From: Melioribacteraceae bacterium
GTDB lineage: Bacteria > Bacteroidota > Ignavibacteria > Ignavibacteriales > Melioribacteraceae
DNA length: 6,342 nt
NCBI GenBank assembly: GCA_015486905.1
Contig: WFQV01000302.1
Coordinates: forward strand, 1-6,342
Direction of reading: 5' to 3'
Shown in pieces: positions 6,291 through 6,342 of the stretch (position 1 is its first letter; each line of letters starts with the position of its first letter). The position numbers were made by a program, and so were the translations under genes. The notes under the pieces are model-generated. The model did not search any database. It was not told the DNA's origin and saw only the letters and a list, made by a program, of their open reading frames with translations.

Positions 6291-6342
6291 TTGGATTATT
6301 GTTCTGTTATTTTTTGTTTAGAGATTAAGGTTATGATTGAGA

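Larger units (their letters stand above)
6001..6342. other. Gene-free tail after glnS
   Basis: This 342-base stretch holds, in order, 56 bases of AT-rich DNA, the overlapping inverted repeat, the octamer array, the three hairpin repeats, and 52 bases of AT-rich DNA (6291-6342) that may lead into a gene beyond the window edge. I see no supported coding sequence, tRNA or recognisable terminator in it. Confidence 0.7.

Noticed and set aside
6333..6342. Possible start of a next gene (ATG ATT GAG)
   Set aside because: Only three codons are visible. AAGG at 6327-6330 is too close to the ATG to be persuasive. It cannot be judged within the window.
1..6342. tRNA or rRNA genes near the synthetases
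   Set aside because: I found no cloverleaf pattern with a TTCGA-type T-loop and matching acceptor stem. TTCGAA at 4190-4195 belongs to the inverted repeat.

Overview
This 6,342-base window reads like a chromosomal segment from an AT-rich bacterium of the Bacteroidota/Chlorobiota/Ignavibacteriota group, most likely an Ignavibacteria-type lineage. That placement is an inference. It rests on the AT-rich codon use, the glutamyl-tRNA synthetase without the zinc cysteines of the E. coli enzyme, the presence of a glutaminyl-tRNA synthetase, and intergenic DNA packed with short hairpin repeats (cores CCCG..CGGG, GTCATTTCGAA arms, CCTGCCTGCC/GGCAGGCAGG, and TTGGATGG arrays). No phylogenetic marker was tested.

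Layout, all genes on the + strand. 1-135: AT-rich non-coding DNA without a convincing promoter. 136-2496: a 786-residue soluble signalling protein with a GAF-like N-terminus, a histidine-kinase core that has lost its catalytic signatures, and three C-terminal receiver domains. 2497-2568: a 72-base gap with a perfect AT-rich inverted repeat and the gltX ribosome binding site. 2569-4047: gltX, glutamyl-tRNA synthetase. 4048-4311: a repeat-filled gap. 4312-6000: glnS, glutaminyl-tRNA synthetase. 6001-6342: a gene-free tail holding a GC-rich double inverted repeat, an octamer array and three copies of a hairpin-bearing tandem repeat.

Functionally, gltX and glnS charge tRNA-Glu and tRNA-Gln directly, so the cell need not make Gln-tRNA by the Glu-tRNA(Gln)/GatCAB route. 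The upstream signalling protein has no obvious biochemical tie to them and may only share a transcript. Its kinase region appears unable to bind ATP or autophosphorylate, yet its receivers, especially the third, look able to accept phosphate. It is therefore better viewed as a phosphorelay acceptor or scaffold than as a sensor kinase.

The most interesting items are the degenerate kinase with triple receivers, a four-cysteine pattern in its GAF-like region, and the modular repeat stacks after both synthetase genes. One tandem hairpin there shows a compensatory base-pair change. Nothing in the window amounts to a clearly new system such as a defence island, CRISPR array or mobile element with its own transposase.
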